Position numbers and translations under genes: made by a program | Part shown: piece after piece, positions 48,195-57,655 of the stretch | Position numbering within the stretch: position 1 is the stretch's first letter | Layout: every line of letters starts with the position of its first letter | Assembly (NCBI GenBank): GCA_009712635.1 | Contig: WASS01000005.1 | Location: forward strand, 155,311-219,310 | Length of the DNA stretch: 64,000 nt | DNA from: Hungatella sp. | GTDB taxonomy: Bacteria > Bacillota > Clostridia > Lachnospirales > Lachnospiraceae | Direction: 5' to 3' | Notes under the pieces: model-generated | The model's database searches: none | Seen by the model: only the letters and a program-made list of their open reading frames with translations | Told to the model about the DNA's origin: nothing

Positions 48195-48845
48195 CTAAGC
48201 TTTTTCTTTGTTGGCATCCATATAGCTGTATAAAGTGAACTTTGAGATACCAAAATAACTGGAGACCTTGTCGCCTGATTTGGTAATGAGAAATGCACCG
48301 GCGTCATTTAAATACTGAATCGCTAAAACCTTGTCATCCTTGCTCATTAAAGCAACGGGTTTTCCTACTAAAGCGACGGACTTTTCAATTAAAGTATCTA
48401 ACAGATCGTTGACGTTATGGGTGATTTTTTTTGGTTCTTTGTTGTGATCTCCGGCAGTCTCTCCGGTGGAAATCAGAGACTTTACTGCATTGTCAATTGT
48501 AAGCAGTCCGGTAATGTCATAATTTAAGCCAAGGATGTAGTCAACCGTATTATCGTTGCCTCTGATGTACATGGTACTGGATTTTAAGATTCGTCCATCC
48601 TCGGTTCTTGTCAGGTAGGAAAGGCGGTCCTTTAAAAGGTCAGGATCCTTTTTTAACGTCTCCAGAACAATTTCAGAAGGTCCGTCTCCGATTTTACGGT
48701 TGCTGACCTGGCCGTTTTCTATAAAAACAATGGAACTTTCCATGTTTTCGCCGCGAAGATCGTGAATAACCACCTCGCATTGGCTGCCGAAGTGAACTGC
48801 CACTCCCTGTGCAATCTGTGTCAGTAACTGAAGCTTTGAATCCAT
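48195..48845 (-). CDS. YheO-type PAS/HTH transcriptional regulator of the purine operon
   Basis: The 216-residue protein has an N-terminal PAS-like sensor domain (PF08348 type, about residues 5-120; AVHFGSQCEVVIHDLRG) and a C-terminal HTH_22-type DNA-binding domain (about 150-210; GAFLITKSGDKVSSYFGISKFTLYSYMD read in parts). Relatives include YheO and DauR. It leads the minus-strand operon. It also faces ssnA across a 321-bp region with paired inverted motifs, so it is the best candidate to control both directions. The ligand is unknown; a purine or intermediate is inference. AAGGAGG precedes ATG 48845. Confidence 0.9.
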   Translation of the reverse strand: MDSKLQLLTQIAQGVAVHFGSQCEVVIHDLRGENMESSIVFIENGQVSNRKIGDGPSEIVLETLKKDPDLLKDRLSYLTRTEDGRILKSSTMYIRGNDNTVDYILGLNYDITGLLTIDNAVKSLISTGETAGDHNKEPKKITHNVNDLLDTLIEKSVALVGKPVALMSKDDKVLAIQYLNDAGAFLITKSGDKVSSYFGISKFTLYSYMDANKEKA

Positions 48846-49166
48846 TTTTTTATCCTCCTTGCAGGATCATTAATAAATTCATCATAGCATAAAAAAATTT
48901 AATTACAAGTGGTTTTCTAAAAATTTTTTAGGTTTGCTAATTTTTTTTGTAATTCATGCTTGATTTTCTGAAAATGAAATGATACACTGTTTCTAACAGA
49001 GAACCATGGTATAATGTGCATAAAAAAAAGAAATGAAACCGATGAAATGTAAGCAAATTGTAAAAATAAAGTATGAGACCCTGAAAATACTTCTGTGTGG
49101 TTTGTATACATAAGAAAATTAGCAATTTGCTTTCATATCTTAGAAAAATGAAAAGGAGTTGGAGAC
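48846..49166. promoter_or_regulatory. Divergent control region of the two purine-degradation blocks
   Basis: A very AT-rich 321-bp gap. An 11-bp motif TTGCTAATTTT occurs at 48934-48944 and again inverted (AAAATTAGCAA) at 49115-49125, one copy toward each divergent gene. CTGTT-TCT-AACAG (about 48988-48998) is a further small dyad. TATACA at 49105-49110 and TATAAT near 49010 are possible plus-strand -10 boxes, but no convincing -35 accompanies them, which fits activator-dependent promoters. Confidence 0.5.
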
Positions 49167-50501
49167 ATGCTGATAATCGGTAATGGAAGAATGATCACCA
49201 GAGATCCGGAGAATCCGTTTCTGAAAGACGGTGCTGCAGCGATAGAAGATGGGATCATAAAAAGGATTCTGACCACGGCTGAGATGAGAAAGGAATATCC
49301 ACAGGCGGAATTCATCGATGCAAGGGGAGGCGTAATCATGCCGGCCTTTATCAATACCCATGAGCATATCTATAGCTCTTTTGCCAGAGGACTGGCCATT
49401 GATGGGTACGATCCTCATGGTTTTTTGGAGATTCTTGACGGTCTTTGGTGGACGGTGGATAAGAATCTGACATTAAATGATGTTTATTTAAGCGCCATGG
49501 CCACTTATGTGGATTCCATTAAAAACGGAGTGACAACGGTCTTTGACCACCACGCCAGTTTTGGGCAGATCACAGATTCTTTATTTAAGATTGAGGAAGC
49601 TGCTGGTAAAACCGGGGTAAGAACCTGCTTATGCTATGAAGTATCCGACCGTGGGGGAGAGGAAAAGGCAAAGGAAGGAATTCTTGAAAATGAGGCATTT
49701 ATCCGCCATGCTCTTTCCGATGAAAGCGATATGATTGCAGGCATGATGGGAATGCATGCCCAGTTTACCATATCGGATCGGACCATGGAATTTGCAGCGG
49801 CTCATAAGCCTGATGGTACGGGCTACCACATTCATGTGGCAGAAGGAATTGAAGATCTCCATGATTGTCTTAAGAAGTATGGCAAGCGGATTGTTGACCG
49901 CCTGATGGACTTTCAGATTCTTGGGGAAAAGACGCTTCTTGGGCATTGTATCTACATTAATCCTCATGAGATGGACTTAATACTTGATACAGACACCATG
50001 GTAGTTCACAATCCGGAATCCAATATGGGAAATGCATGCGGCTGCCCTCCAACTATGGAACTGGTGAAGCGGGGGATTTTAACTGGTCTTGGAACAGACG
50101 GCTATACCCACGATATGTTAGAATCCTATAAGACAGCCAACGTTCTTCATAAACATCATTTGTGCGATCCCAATGCGGCATGGAGCGAGGTTCCGAAGAT
50201 GCTCTTTGAAGGGAATGCAAGGATTGCGGGCAGATATTTTAAGAAACCCCTTGGTATTTTAAAAGAGGGTGCTGCCGCAGATGTGATTGTTACGGATTAC
50301 AATCCATTAACACCCATGAACGGGGACAATGCCAACAGCCACATTCTGTTTGGAATGACAGGCCGCAGTGTAGTTACAACTGTCTGCAACGGTAAGGTCC
50401 TCATGAAAGACAGAATCCTTATGGGAGTTGACGAAGAGAAGCTGATGGCAGACTGCAGGGAAGCGGCGGGAGCGCTTGCTGCACGAATTAACGGACGATA
50501 A
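49167..50501 (+). CDS. ssnA: SsnA amidohydrolase
   Basis: The 444-residue metal-dependent amidohydrolase of the guanine deaminase/TrzN group has the metal motif in INTHEHIYSSFARG (about residues 61-74). Further ligands are in HIHVAEG (about 218-224), LLGHCIYIN and GLGTDGYTHD. SsnA occurs beside YgfK and XdhD in E. coli and gut anaerobes and is part of the gene set linked to anaerobic urate/purine degradation. The precise substrate is not established. AAAAGGAG precedes ATG 49167. It heads ssnA-ygfK-xdhD. Confidence 0.93.
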   Translation: MLIIGNGRMITRDPENPFLKDGAAAIEDGIIKRILTTAEMRKEYPQAEFIDARGGVIMPAFINTHEHIYSSFARGLAIDGYDPHGFLEILDGLWWTVDKNLTLNDVYLSAMATYVDSIKNGVTTVFDHHASFGQITDSLFKIEEAAGKTGVRTCLCYEVSDRGGEEKAKEGILENEAFIRHALSDESDMIAGMMGMHAQFTISDRTMEFAAAHKPDGTGYHIHVAEGIEDLHDCLKKYGKRIVDRLMDFQILGEKTLLGHCIYINPHEMDLILDTDTMVVHNPESNMGNACGCPPTMELVKRGILTGLGTDGYTHDMLESYKTANVLHKHHLCDPNAAWSEVPKMLFEGNARIAGRYFKKPLGILKEGAAADVIVTDYNPLTPMNGDNANSHILFGMTGRSVVTTVCNGKVLMKDRILMGVDEEKLMADCREAAGALAARINGR

Positions 50502-50565
50502 GAAAACAGAATATTCATACAGGGCTTAACAAACACAGGGAGAGCCCGGATGCAGGAGGATATCA

Positions 50566-53556
50566 ATGGGAGACAAAATGACACCGATGCCTTTTTCACA
50601 ATTAATGAACTGGGTAAGGCAGGAGCAGGGAAAACAGGAATCAGTTTTTGGAGTATACCGTCCCTACCGGGCGGATGAGTCACATAACAGGGAGCTGTTT
50701 GGAAGAACGTTAGAGACTCCGATTGGACCGGCGGCGGGTCCTCATACCCAGCTGGCTCAAAACATTGTGGCAGCTTACTATGCAGGAAGCCGTTTCTTTG
50801 AGCTGAAGACCGTACAGATTTTAGACGGAGATGATCTGCCGGTAGAAAAGCCCTGTATCAGGGCAGAAGATGAGTGCTACAACTGCGAGTGGTCTACGGA
50901 GCTTTATGTTCCCCAGGCTCAGGAAGAATATATTAAGGCCTGGTTTTTGCTCTCTTTTATGGCAAAAGAATACGGATTAGGCCAGATGGATGGGTTTCAG
51001 TTTAACATGAGTGTGGGATACGATCTGGAGGGAATCAAATCTCCCAAAGTCAATTCTTTCATCGACTCCATGATGGATGCAAAAGACACGGAGGCATTTC
51101 ATACCTGCAGGCAGTATCTTCTGGAGCATCTGGATCAGTTTGAGAATGTGACAAAAGAGGATATTGAGTCAATCTCTTCACGGATCTGCAACAGTGTGAC
51201 CCTTTCCACCTTACACGGATGCCCGCCTCAGGAGATTGAGCGGATTGCAGTCTATTTAATAGAAGAAAAGGGTCTGAATACCTTTATTAAATGTAACCCT
51301 ACACTGCTGGGCTATGAATTTGCCAGAAACACGCTGGACCAGATGGGATATGATTACATTTCCTTTGGTGAGTTCCATTTTCTTGATGATCTCCAGTATG
51401 AGGATGCCATCCCCATGTTGAAACGGCTGATGGCACTGGCAAAAGAACGCAGGTTGGAGTTTGGTGTGAAGCTTACCAACACGTTCCCGGTTGATGTGAA
51501 AAATAATGAGCTCCCCAGCCAGGAGATGTACATGTCCGGAAAATCGCTGTTCCCCCTGTCCATGGCACTGGCAGCCAGACTTTCCAAAGAATTTGACGGA
51601 GCACTTCGGATTTCATTCTCAGGCGGAGCTGATTACCATAATATCAAAGACATTACTGATGCAGGAATCTGGCCGGTAACGGTTGCCACTACCCTTTTAA
51701 AGCCAGGCGGATATCAGAGACTTCTTCAGATGGCAGAAAAGACGAAGGAAACAGGTGTCTCATTTCAGGGTGTTGATGCAGATAAGGCTTTCACCCTCGC
51801 CCAGGATTCCATTTCAGATTCTCATTATAAAAAAGCCTTAAAACTTCTGCCGGACAGAAAGATGAAGAAAACAGTCCCGCTGCTTGACTGTTATACGGCT
51901 CCCTGTCAGGAAGCCTGTCCCATTCATCAGGATATTACCACATACTTAAAGCTCTCCGGTCAGGGAAGCTACGAGGAAGCCATGGAAGTGATTGCTGAGA
52001 AAAATCCGCTTCCTTTTATAACCGGTTCCATATGTGCCCATAACTGTATGAACATGTGCACCAGAAATCATTACGAATCTCCGGTAAATATACGGGGGGC
52101 AAAGCTTCTTTGTGCAGAAAAAGGTTATGAGGAATATCGGAAAACCATTCAAAAAAGTGAACTGACCGGTAAAAAGACAGCAATTATCGGAGGCGGACCG
52201 GCTGGTCTTTCCGCTGCGTATTTCCTGACAAAGTGCGGTATGCCCGCTACTATTTTTGAGAAAAGCGGAAAGCTTGGGGGCGTGGTTCAATACATCATTC
52301 CCGATTTCAGAATTTCAGGGGACGTGATCGGCCATGACATCGATTTATGTCTCTCTTACGGAGCAGAGGTAAGACTGAATACGGAAATAACGGATCTGGC
52401 TGCATTAAAAGAAGAAGGTTTTGAATTTATTATTCTGGCTGCAGGTGCAAGTGAACCCGGAATTTTGAATCTGAAAGCCGGTGAGACCATGAATGCCCTT
52501 CATTTTCTCAATGAATACAAGGAAACCAATAAAAATGTGAATATTGGGAAATCAGTTGCTGTAATTGGTGGAGGAAATACTGCCATGGATACAGCAAGAG
52601 CAGCTGTCAGAACCCACGGTGTGAAAGAGGTTTCTCTCGTTTACCGCAGAACAAAACGATACATGCCTGCAGATGAGGAAGAATTACTGCTTGCCATGGA
52701 GGATGGTGTTAAATTCATGGAGCTTTTATCTCCCTCAGAACTGGTGAATGGACAGTTAATCTGTAATGTGATGAAGCTTGCTGCTGCAGATGAAAGCGGA
52801 AGAAGAGCCGTTACAGAAACAGAGGAGACCATTTCCATACCTGCAGATACGGTTATAGCCGCAGTTGGAGAGGGAATACCCAAAGAGTTTTATGAAAAGA
52901 ACGGAATTGAATTGACAAGCCGGGGAAGAGTGCTTGTCAATGAGGAAACGTTGGAAACAAGTGTGCCCGGAGTTTATGCAGTGGGTGACGGTCTGTACGG
53001 TCCCGGAACGGTGGTAGAAGCCATAAGAGATGCCAGGATGGCGGCTGAATCAATCCTGGGCAGAAAAGCTGCCAGAGATTTTGACATCACATCGTCCGAT
53101 CCTCAAAAGCTATACGGCAGAAGAGGAATCTTAAAAGAAACGCTAAGTGACCAGGAAGAAAATACAAGGTGTCTTGGATGTAAAAGTATCTGTGAAAACT
53201 GCGCAGAAGTCTGTCCAAACCGAGCAAATTTAGCACTCGTTGTTCCCGGTTTCACAAAGCATCAGATCCTTCATGTGGATTATTTATGCAATGAATGCGG
53301 AAACTGCCGAAGTTTCTGTCCCTATGACAGTGCTCCGTACTTAGATAAATTTACATTGTTTGCCAATGAAGCTGATTTAAATAACAGTAAAAATCAGGGC
53401 TTTGTTGTGACAGACAGAGAAAATGGTACGTTCCTTTTAAAGTATATGGGAAGTCTGTATACAGGGAAAGCAGGGGAAGCGGTTGACGCAGTTCCAGAGG
53501 GGCTTTTAAAAATTGTGGAAACCGTTATTAATGACTACGATTATCTTTTAGGATAA
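50566..53556 (+). CDS. ygfK: YgfK, FAD/Fe-S oxidoreductase ('putative selenate reductase subunit')
   Basis: The 996-residue multidomain protein has a dihydroorotate dehydrogenase-like N-terminal barrel (about 1-420), a glutamate-synthase small-subunit-like Fe-S domain (about 440-530, CQEACPIHQD and CAHNCMNMCTRN), an FAD fold (AIIGGGPAGLSAAYF, about 538) and an NAD(P)H fold (AVIGGGNTAMDTA, about 664). The C-terminal ferredoxin domain has eight cysteines (CLGCKSICENCAEVCP and CNECGNCRSFCP, about 868-930). It would carry electrons to or from the FAD-less Mo hydroxylase next door. The 'selenate reductase' name comes from E. coli genetics and may not reflect its role here. The gap to xdhD is 4 bp. 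Confidence 0.93.
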   Translation: MGDKMTPMPFSQLMNWVRQEQGKQESVFGVYRPYRADESHNRELFGRTLETPIGPAAGPHTQLAQNIVAAYYAGSRFFELKTVQILDGDDLPVEKPCIRAEDECYNCEWSTELYVPQAQEEYIKAWFLLSFMAKEYGLGQMDGFQFNMSVGYDLEGIKSPKVNSFIDSMMDAKDTEAFHTCRQYLLEHLDQFENVTKEDIESISSRICNSVTLSTLHGCPPQEIERIAVYLIEEKGLNTFIKCNPTLLGYEFARNTLDQMGYDYISFGEFHFLDDLQYEDAIPMLKRLMALAKERRLEFGVKLTNTFPVDVKNNELPSQEMYMSGKSLFPLSMALAARLSKEFDGALRISFSGGADYHNIKDITDAGIWPVTVATTLLKPGGYQRLLQMAEKTKETGVSFQGVDADKAFTLAQDSISDSHYKKALKLLPDRKMKKTVPLLDCYTAPCQEACPIHQDITTYLKLSGQGSYEEAMEVIAEKNPLPFITGSICAHNCMNMCTRNHYESPVNIRGAKLLCAEKGYEEYRKTIQKSELTGKKTAIIGGGPAGLSAAYFLTKCGMPATIFEKSGKLGGVVQYIIPDFRISGDVIGHDIDLCLSYGAEVRLNTEITDLAALKEEGFEFIILAAGASEPGILNLKAGETMNALHFLNEYKETNKNVNIGKSVAVIGGGNTAMDTARAAVRTHGVKEVSLVYRRTKRYMPADEEELLLAMEDGVKFMELLSPSELVNGQLICNVMKLAAADESGRRAVTETEETISIPADTVIAAVGEGIPKEFYEKNGIELTSRGRVLVNEETLETSVPGVYAVGDGLYGPGTVVEAIRDARMAAESILGRKAARDFDITSSDPQKLYGRRGILKETLSDQEENTRCLGCKSICENCAEVCPNRANLALVVPGFTKHQILHVDYLCNECGNCRSFCPYDSAPYLDKFTLFANEADLNNSKNQGFVVTDRENGTFLLKYMGSLYTGKAGEAVDAVPEGLLKIVETVINDYDYLLG

Positions 53557-53560
53557 GAAA

Positions 53561-56140
53561 GTGGGTGGAGCAATGGTTCGTTTCCTGGTAAACGGAGAGA
53601 CTGTTACAGTACCGGAAGAAAGGAAGCTGATTGATGTTTTAAGAACCGATCTGGGGCTTAAGTCTGTGAAAGACGGATGCAGCGAAGGTGCATGTGGAAC
53701 ATGTACGGTCCTGATAGACGGAAAGGCTGTAAAAGCCTGTGTTCAGAAAGCAGCCAGAATGGAAGGGAAATCTGTCATGACAGTGGAGGGACTGTCTGAC
53801 AGAGAAAAAGAAGTGTTTGTCTATGCTTTTGGGGAAGCGGGAGCTGTTCAGTGCGGCTTTTGCATTCCGGGCATGGTAATCTGTGCAAAAGCCCTCATTG
53901 ATGAAAACCCCGATCCTACAAGGGAAGAGGCTGCATTTGCAGTACGGGGAAATGTCTGCCGCTGCACCGGATATAAGAAAATCATTGATGCCATTCTTCT
54001 TGCAGCCAGACTGTTTCGTGAAGATGTTAAAGATTTAAAGGCTCCAGAGGTAACGCATGTGGGGCAACGGGCTCATCGCCTGGATGTTCCGGAAAAAGTA
54101 CTGGGTTACGGAGAATACACAGACGATATGGAAGTGGAAGGCTTCATCTACGGCAGTGCGGTACGAAGTAAATACCCCCGGGCAAGGATTCTGTCTATTG
54201 ACGATTCCAAAGCCAAAGCACTGCCTGGAGTCCGTGCAGTCTTAACTGCTAAAGATGTTCCCGGTAAGAATAAAGTAGGACATTTAAAAAAAGACTGGGA
54301 TACCATGATTCCGGTAGGTGAGATTACCAGATATGTGGGAGATGCCGTCTGTCTTGTAGCAGCGGATACCCCGGAGATTCTGGAAGAAGCGAAAAAGCTG
54401 ATTGAGATTGAATACCAGGAGTTAAAAGGTGTCTTTTCACCCCAGGAAGCCTTACAGCCGGATGCACCTCTTGTTCATGATACCGGTAATATTTTAGCCC
54501 ATGAGCATCTGATCAGAGGAGATGCAAAGAAAGCCATAGAAAACTCCGCCTATTCGGTAACCATGCACTATGAAACTCCATTTACAGAGCATGCATTTCT
54601 GGAACCGGAGTGCGCCATAGCCATAGTAGATCGGGAAAAGGAAGACGCTGTGATCTATTCCTCTGACCAGGGAACTTATGATACGCAAAAGGAATGTGCC
54701 GGTATGCTTGGTTTTGAACTTTCAAAGGTTCATGTCATTAACAAACTGGTAGGAGGCGGGTTTGGCGGAAAAGAGGATATGTCTGTTCAGCATCACGCTG
54801 CACTTTTAGCCTATCATACTGGTAAACCAGTCAAAGTAAAGCTGACCAGGAAAGAAAGCATTATGGTTCATCCCAAGCGCCATCCGGCCTCTATGGATTT
54901 TACCACTGCCTGCGATGAGAATGGTTATCTTACCGGCATGACAGCAGTGGTGATTACAGATACAGGAGCTTACGCTTCCCTGGGAGGTCCTGTACTTCAG
55001 CGTCTCTGTACCCATGCAGCAGGACCTTATAACTATCAGAATATTGACATTGAAGGAACAGCCGTCTACACCAACAATCCGCCTGCAGGCGCTTTTCGGG
55101 GATTCGGAGTCACACAAAGCTGTTTTGCCATAGAGTGCAACTTAAACCTGTTGGCAGAAAAAGTTGGGATCAGTCCATGGGAAATCCGTTTTCGCAATGC
55201 CATTCGGCCCGGGCAGGAGTTACCAAATGGTCAGATTGCTGCAGAAGGAACTGCCCTTGTGGAAACCCTGCTTGCAGTAAAGGATATTTATGAAAGCCAC
55301 CCTTATGCAGGAATCGCCTGTGCCATGAAAAATGCCGGTGTGGGAGTCGGACTTCCTGACTGGGGAAGATGCAGGCTGACAGTGGAAGATGGTAAGGTTC
55401 ATATCAGATCTGGTGCATCCTGCATTGGTCAGGGACTTGGAACTGTTCTGGAGCAGATTGTATGCGAAACCCTTGGTATCACAGGTGATCAGGTGATCTA
55501 CGTTGCTGCAGAGACCAATCTGGCACCTGATTCCGGAACCACCTCCGGCTCCCGCCAGACTCTGGTAACGGGAGAAGCGGCAAGGAGGGCTTGTGTCCAG
55601 ATCCTTCAGGATTTAGACGGCAAAAAAGAACTGTCAGCTTTAAACGGAAAAGAATACTATGGGGAATATCTGGCTGCCACTGATCCTATGGGAAGCGAGA
55701 AGAAAAATCCCGTCTCTCATGTGGCATACGGCTTTGCCACCCAGGTAGCCTGTTTAAAAGAAGACGGTACCGTGGAAAAGATACTGGCCGCCCACGATGT
55801 AGGAAAGGCCATTAATCCTCTGTCTGTAGAAGGACAGATTGAAGGCGGTGTGGTCATGTCACTGGGGTATGCCCTGACGGAAGAATTTCCTTTGAACCAG
55901 GGGGTTCCACTTGCAAAATTCGGTACGCTTGGATTGTTCCGGGCAGATAAAACACCGGATGTAGAAAGCATTATTGTAGAACGAAATCACGATCCGCTGG
56001 CCTACGGGGCAATTGGAATCGGAGAGATTACCTCAATTCCTACTGCACCAGCGGTACAGGGCGCTTATTATAAGTATGACGGAGTATTTCGGACATCCCT
56101 GCCTTTGGAAGAGACGGCTTATCGGAAAAAGAAAAAATAA
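53561..56140 (+). CDS. xdhD: Selenium-dependent xanthine dehydrogenase-type Mo hydroxylase, fused Fe-S and Moco domains (XdhD)
   Basis: The 859-residue protein fuses a [2Fe-2S] domain (ligands C40, C45, C48, C60) and a second [2Fe-2S] domain (C98, C101, C133, C135) to the molybdopterin-binding domain (from about residue 160). Moco motifs are GGGFGGKEDMS (about 397), GAFRGFG and, near the end, the catalytic Glu of GIGEITSIPTAP (about E822). The FAD domain of classical xanthine dehydrogenase is absent; YgfK may replace it. Neighbouring selD, yqeB and yqeC support a selenium-containing cofactor. GTG 53561 has AGGA seven bases upstream. ATG 53573 is the alternative start. A terminator follows. 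Confidence 0.93.
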   Translation: MGGAMVRFLVNGETVTVPEERKLIDVLRTDLGLKSVKDGCSEGACGTCTVLIDGKAVKACVQKAARMEGKSVMTVEGLSDREKEVFVYAFGEAGAVQCGFCIPGMVICAKALIDENPDPTREEAAFAVRGNVCRCTGYKKIIDAILLAARLFREDVKDLKAPEVTHVGQRAHRLDVPEKVLGYGEYTDDMEVEGFIYGSAVRSKYPRARILSIDDSKAKALPGVRAVLTAKDVPGKNKVGHLKKDWDTMIPVGEITRYVGDAVCLVAADTPEILEEAKKLIEIEYQELKGVFSPQEALQPDAPLVHDTGNILAHEHLIRGDAKKAIENSAYSVTMHYETPFTEHAFLEPECAIAIVDREKEDAVIYSSDQGTYDTQKECAGMLGFELSKVHVINKLVGGGFGGKEDMSVQHHAALLAYHTGKPVKVKLTRKESIMVHPKRHPASMDFTTACDENGYLTGMTAVVITDTGAYASLGGPVLQRLCTHAAGPYNYQNIDIEGTAVYTNNPPAGAFRGFGVTQSCFAIECNLNLLAEKVGISPWEIRFRNAIRPGQELPNGQIAAEGTALVETLLAVKDIYESHPYAGIACAMKNAGVGVGLPDWGRCRLTVEDGKVHIRSGASCIGQGLGTVLEQIVCETLGITGDQVIYVAAETNLAPDSGTTSGSRQTLVTGEAARRACVQILQDLDGKKELSALNGKEYYGEYLAATDPMGSEKKNPVSHVAYGFATQVACLKEDGTVEKILAAHDVGKAINPLSVEGQIEGGVVMSLGYALTEEFPLNQGVPLAKFGTLGLFRADKTPDVESIIVERNHDPLAYGAIGIGEITSIPTAPAVQGAYYKYDGVFRTSLPLEETAYRKKKK

Positions 56141-56144
56141 CCGG

Positions 56145-56183
56145 AAAAAGGCGCAGGAGAAAAAACATTCTCTGCGTCTTTTT
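56145..56183 (+). terminator. Terminator between xdhD and hydA
   Basis: GGCGCAGGAGAA pairs with TTCTCTGCGTC around AAAACA, with A and T runs on the two sides. A TTGACA at 56188-56193 follows, but the matching -10 is poor, so an independent hydA promoter is only possible. Confidence 0.8.
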
Positions 56184-56278
56184 GGGATTGACAAAGAACC
56201 ATGAAAAAGGGAAAATAGATGGCATAGACCGGTATGCAAAAAAGCAAACCGGATTAGAAGAAAGGAAGTGGATTTGCT

Positions 56279-57655
56279 GTGAAGACGTTGTTGAAAGGCG
56301 GAACCGTAGTATCGGGAAGCAAGGCAGTTGCAGCGGATGTTCTTATGGAGAATGGAACGATTCTGGCTGTGGAACCGGGAATTGAAGAGAAAGAAGCAGA
56401 TGTTATTGATGTAACCGGCAGACTTTTGTTCCCAGGATTTATTGATGCCCATACTCATTTTGATCTTCATGTGGCAGGTACCGTGACAGCAGATGATTTT
56501 GAGTCTGGAACCAAGGCAGCTTTAGCCGGAGGAACTACCATGATTATTGATTTTGCCACTCAGTACCAGGGAGAAAGTCTGCATCAGGCATTGAATAACT
56601 GGCATAAAAAAGCGGATGGCAACGCATCCTGTGATTATGGCTTTCATCTGGCAGTATCAGACTGGAATCATTCCGTAAGCGAAGAGCTTGACACCATTGT
56701 TTCAGAGGGTGTGACTTCCTTTAAGCTTTATATGACTTATGATGAGATGTATATGGCTGACAAAAAGATATACCAGATTTTAAAACGTTTAAAAGAAGCC
56801 GGAGGAATTGCCGGTGTACACTGTGAAAACAAGGGAATCATCGAGGCACTGATTGAGGAAGAAAAAGCAAAGGGTAATTATTCGGTTAATGCCCATAAAA
56901 AGACAAGACCTGCGGCAGTAGAGGCAGAAGCAGCAGGCCGTCTTCTAAAGATAGCCCAGGTAGCGGATTGCCCGGTTATCATCGTACATCTAAGCTCGGA
57001 AGCTGGTTATAAAGAGATTGCTTATGCAAGAGAAAGAGGGCAGGAAGTATATGTGGAAACCTGTCCCCAGTATCTGATTTTCAATGAAGATGTTTATGAT
57101 CTTCCAGGTTTTGAGGGAAGTAAATATGTAATCTCCCCTACAATTAAGAAGGAATCAGACAGACAGAAGCTGTGGGAGCTCTTAAAAACGGATCAGATTC
57201 AGACGGTATCCACCGATCACTGCAGCTTCACTACCGCCCAGAAAGCAGCTGGCAGAGAAGATTTTACGAAGATACCAAACGGAATGCCTGGAGTGGAGGC
57301 CCGTCCTGCCCTGGTTTACAGCTTTGGTGTAAAACAAAATGGTCTGACTGTGGAACAGATGTGCCGGCTGCTTTCAGAAAATCCGGCAAAGCTTTACGGA
57401 GTTTATCCAAGAAAAGGCGTGATTGCTCCTGGAAGTGACGCTGATCTTGTGGTTTTTAACCCTGATGCCAAATGGACCATGTCTGTTGAGAATCAGGTTG
57501 CCCGTGTGGATTACTGTCCGTTTGAAGGAATTTCAGTTGAAGGAAAAGCGGAGCTTGTATTTTTAGGGGGCAGGCTGGCGGCTGAGAATGGTGAAGTCTT
57601 ATTGGAAAAGACAGGTGCCTATGTAGCCAGAAACAAGCCAATGGTGATTTCCTGA
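56279..57655 (+). CDS. hydA: Dihydropyrimidinase/hydantoinase-type amidohydrolase (HyuA/YgeZ)
   Basis: Opens cyclic amide rings. The 458-residue cyclic amidohydrolase has H58-x-H60 in FIDAHTHFDLHV, the carboxylated lysine K149 in TSFKLYMTYDEMY, HCEN near residue 182, and the STDHCSFT metal Asp/His region near residue 315. It is the counterpart of E. coli YgeZ/HyuA in purine-degrading clusters. Its likely substrate is a hydantoin-like ring from urate or xanthine breakdown; that is inference. The start is GTG 56279 after GAAAGGAAG. The stop overlaps the yqeC start by one base. Confidence 0.93.
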   Translation: MKTLLKGGTVVSGSKAVAADVLMENGTILAVEPGIEEKEADVIDVTGRLLFPGFIDAHTHFDLHVAGTVTADDFESGTKAALAGGTTMIIDFATQYQGESLHQALNNWHKKADGNASCDYGFHLAVSDWNHSVSEELDTIVSEGVTSFKLYMTYDEMYMADKKIYQILKRLKEAGGIAGVHCENKGIIEALIEEEKAKGNYSVNAHKKTRPAAVEAEAAGRLLKIAQVADCPVIIVHLSSEAGYKEIAYARERGQEVYVETCPQYLIFNEDVYDLPGFEGSKYVISPTIKKESDRQKLWELLKTDQIQTVSTDHCSFTTAQKAAGREDFTKIPNGMPGVEARPALVYSFGVKQNGLTVEQMCRLLSENPAKLYGVYPRKGVIAPGSDADLVVFNPDAKWTMSVENQVARVDYCPFEGISVEGKAELVFLGGRLAAENGEVLLEKTGAYVARNKPMVIS

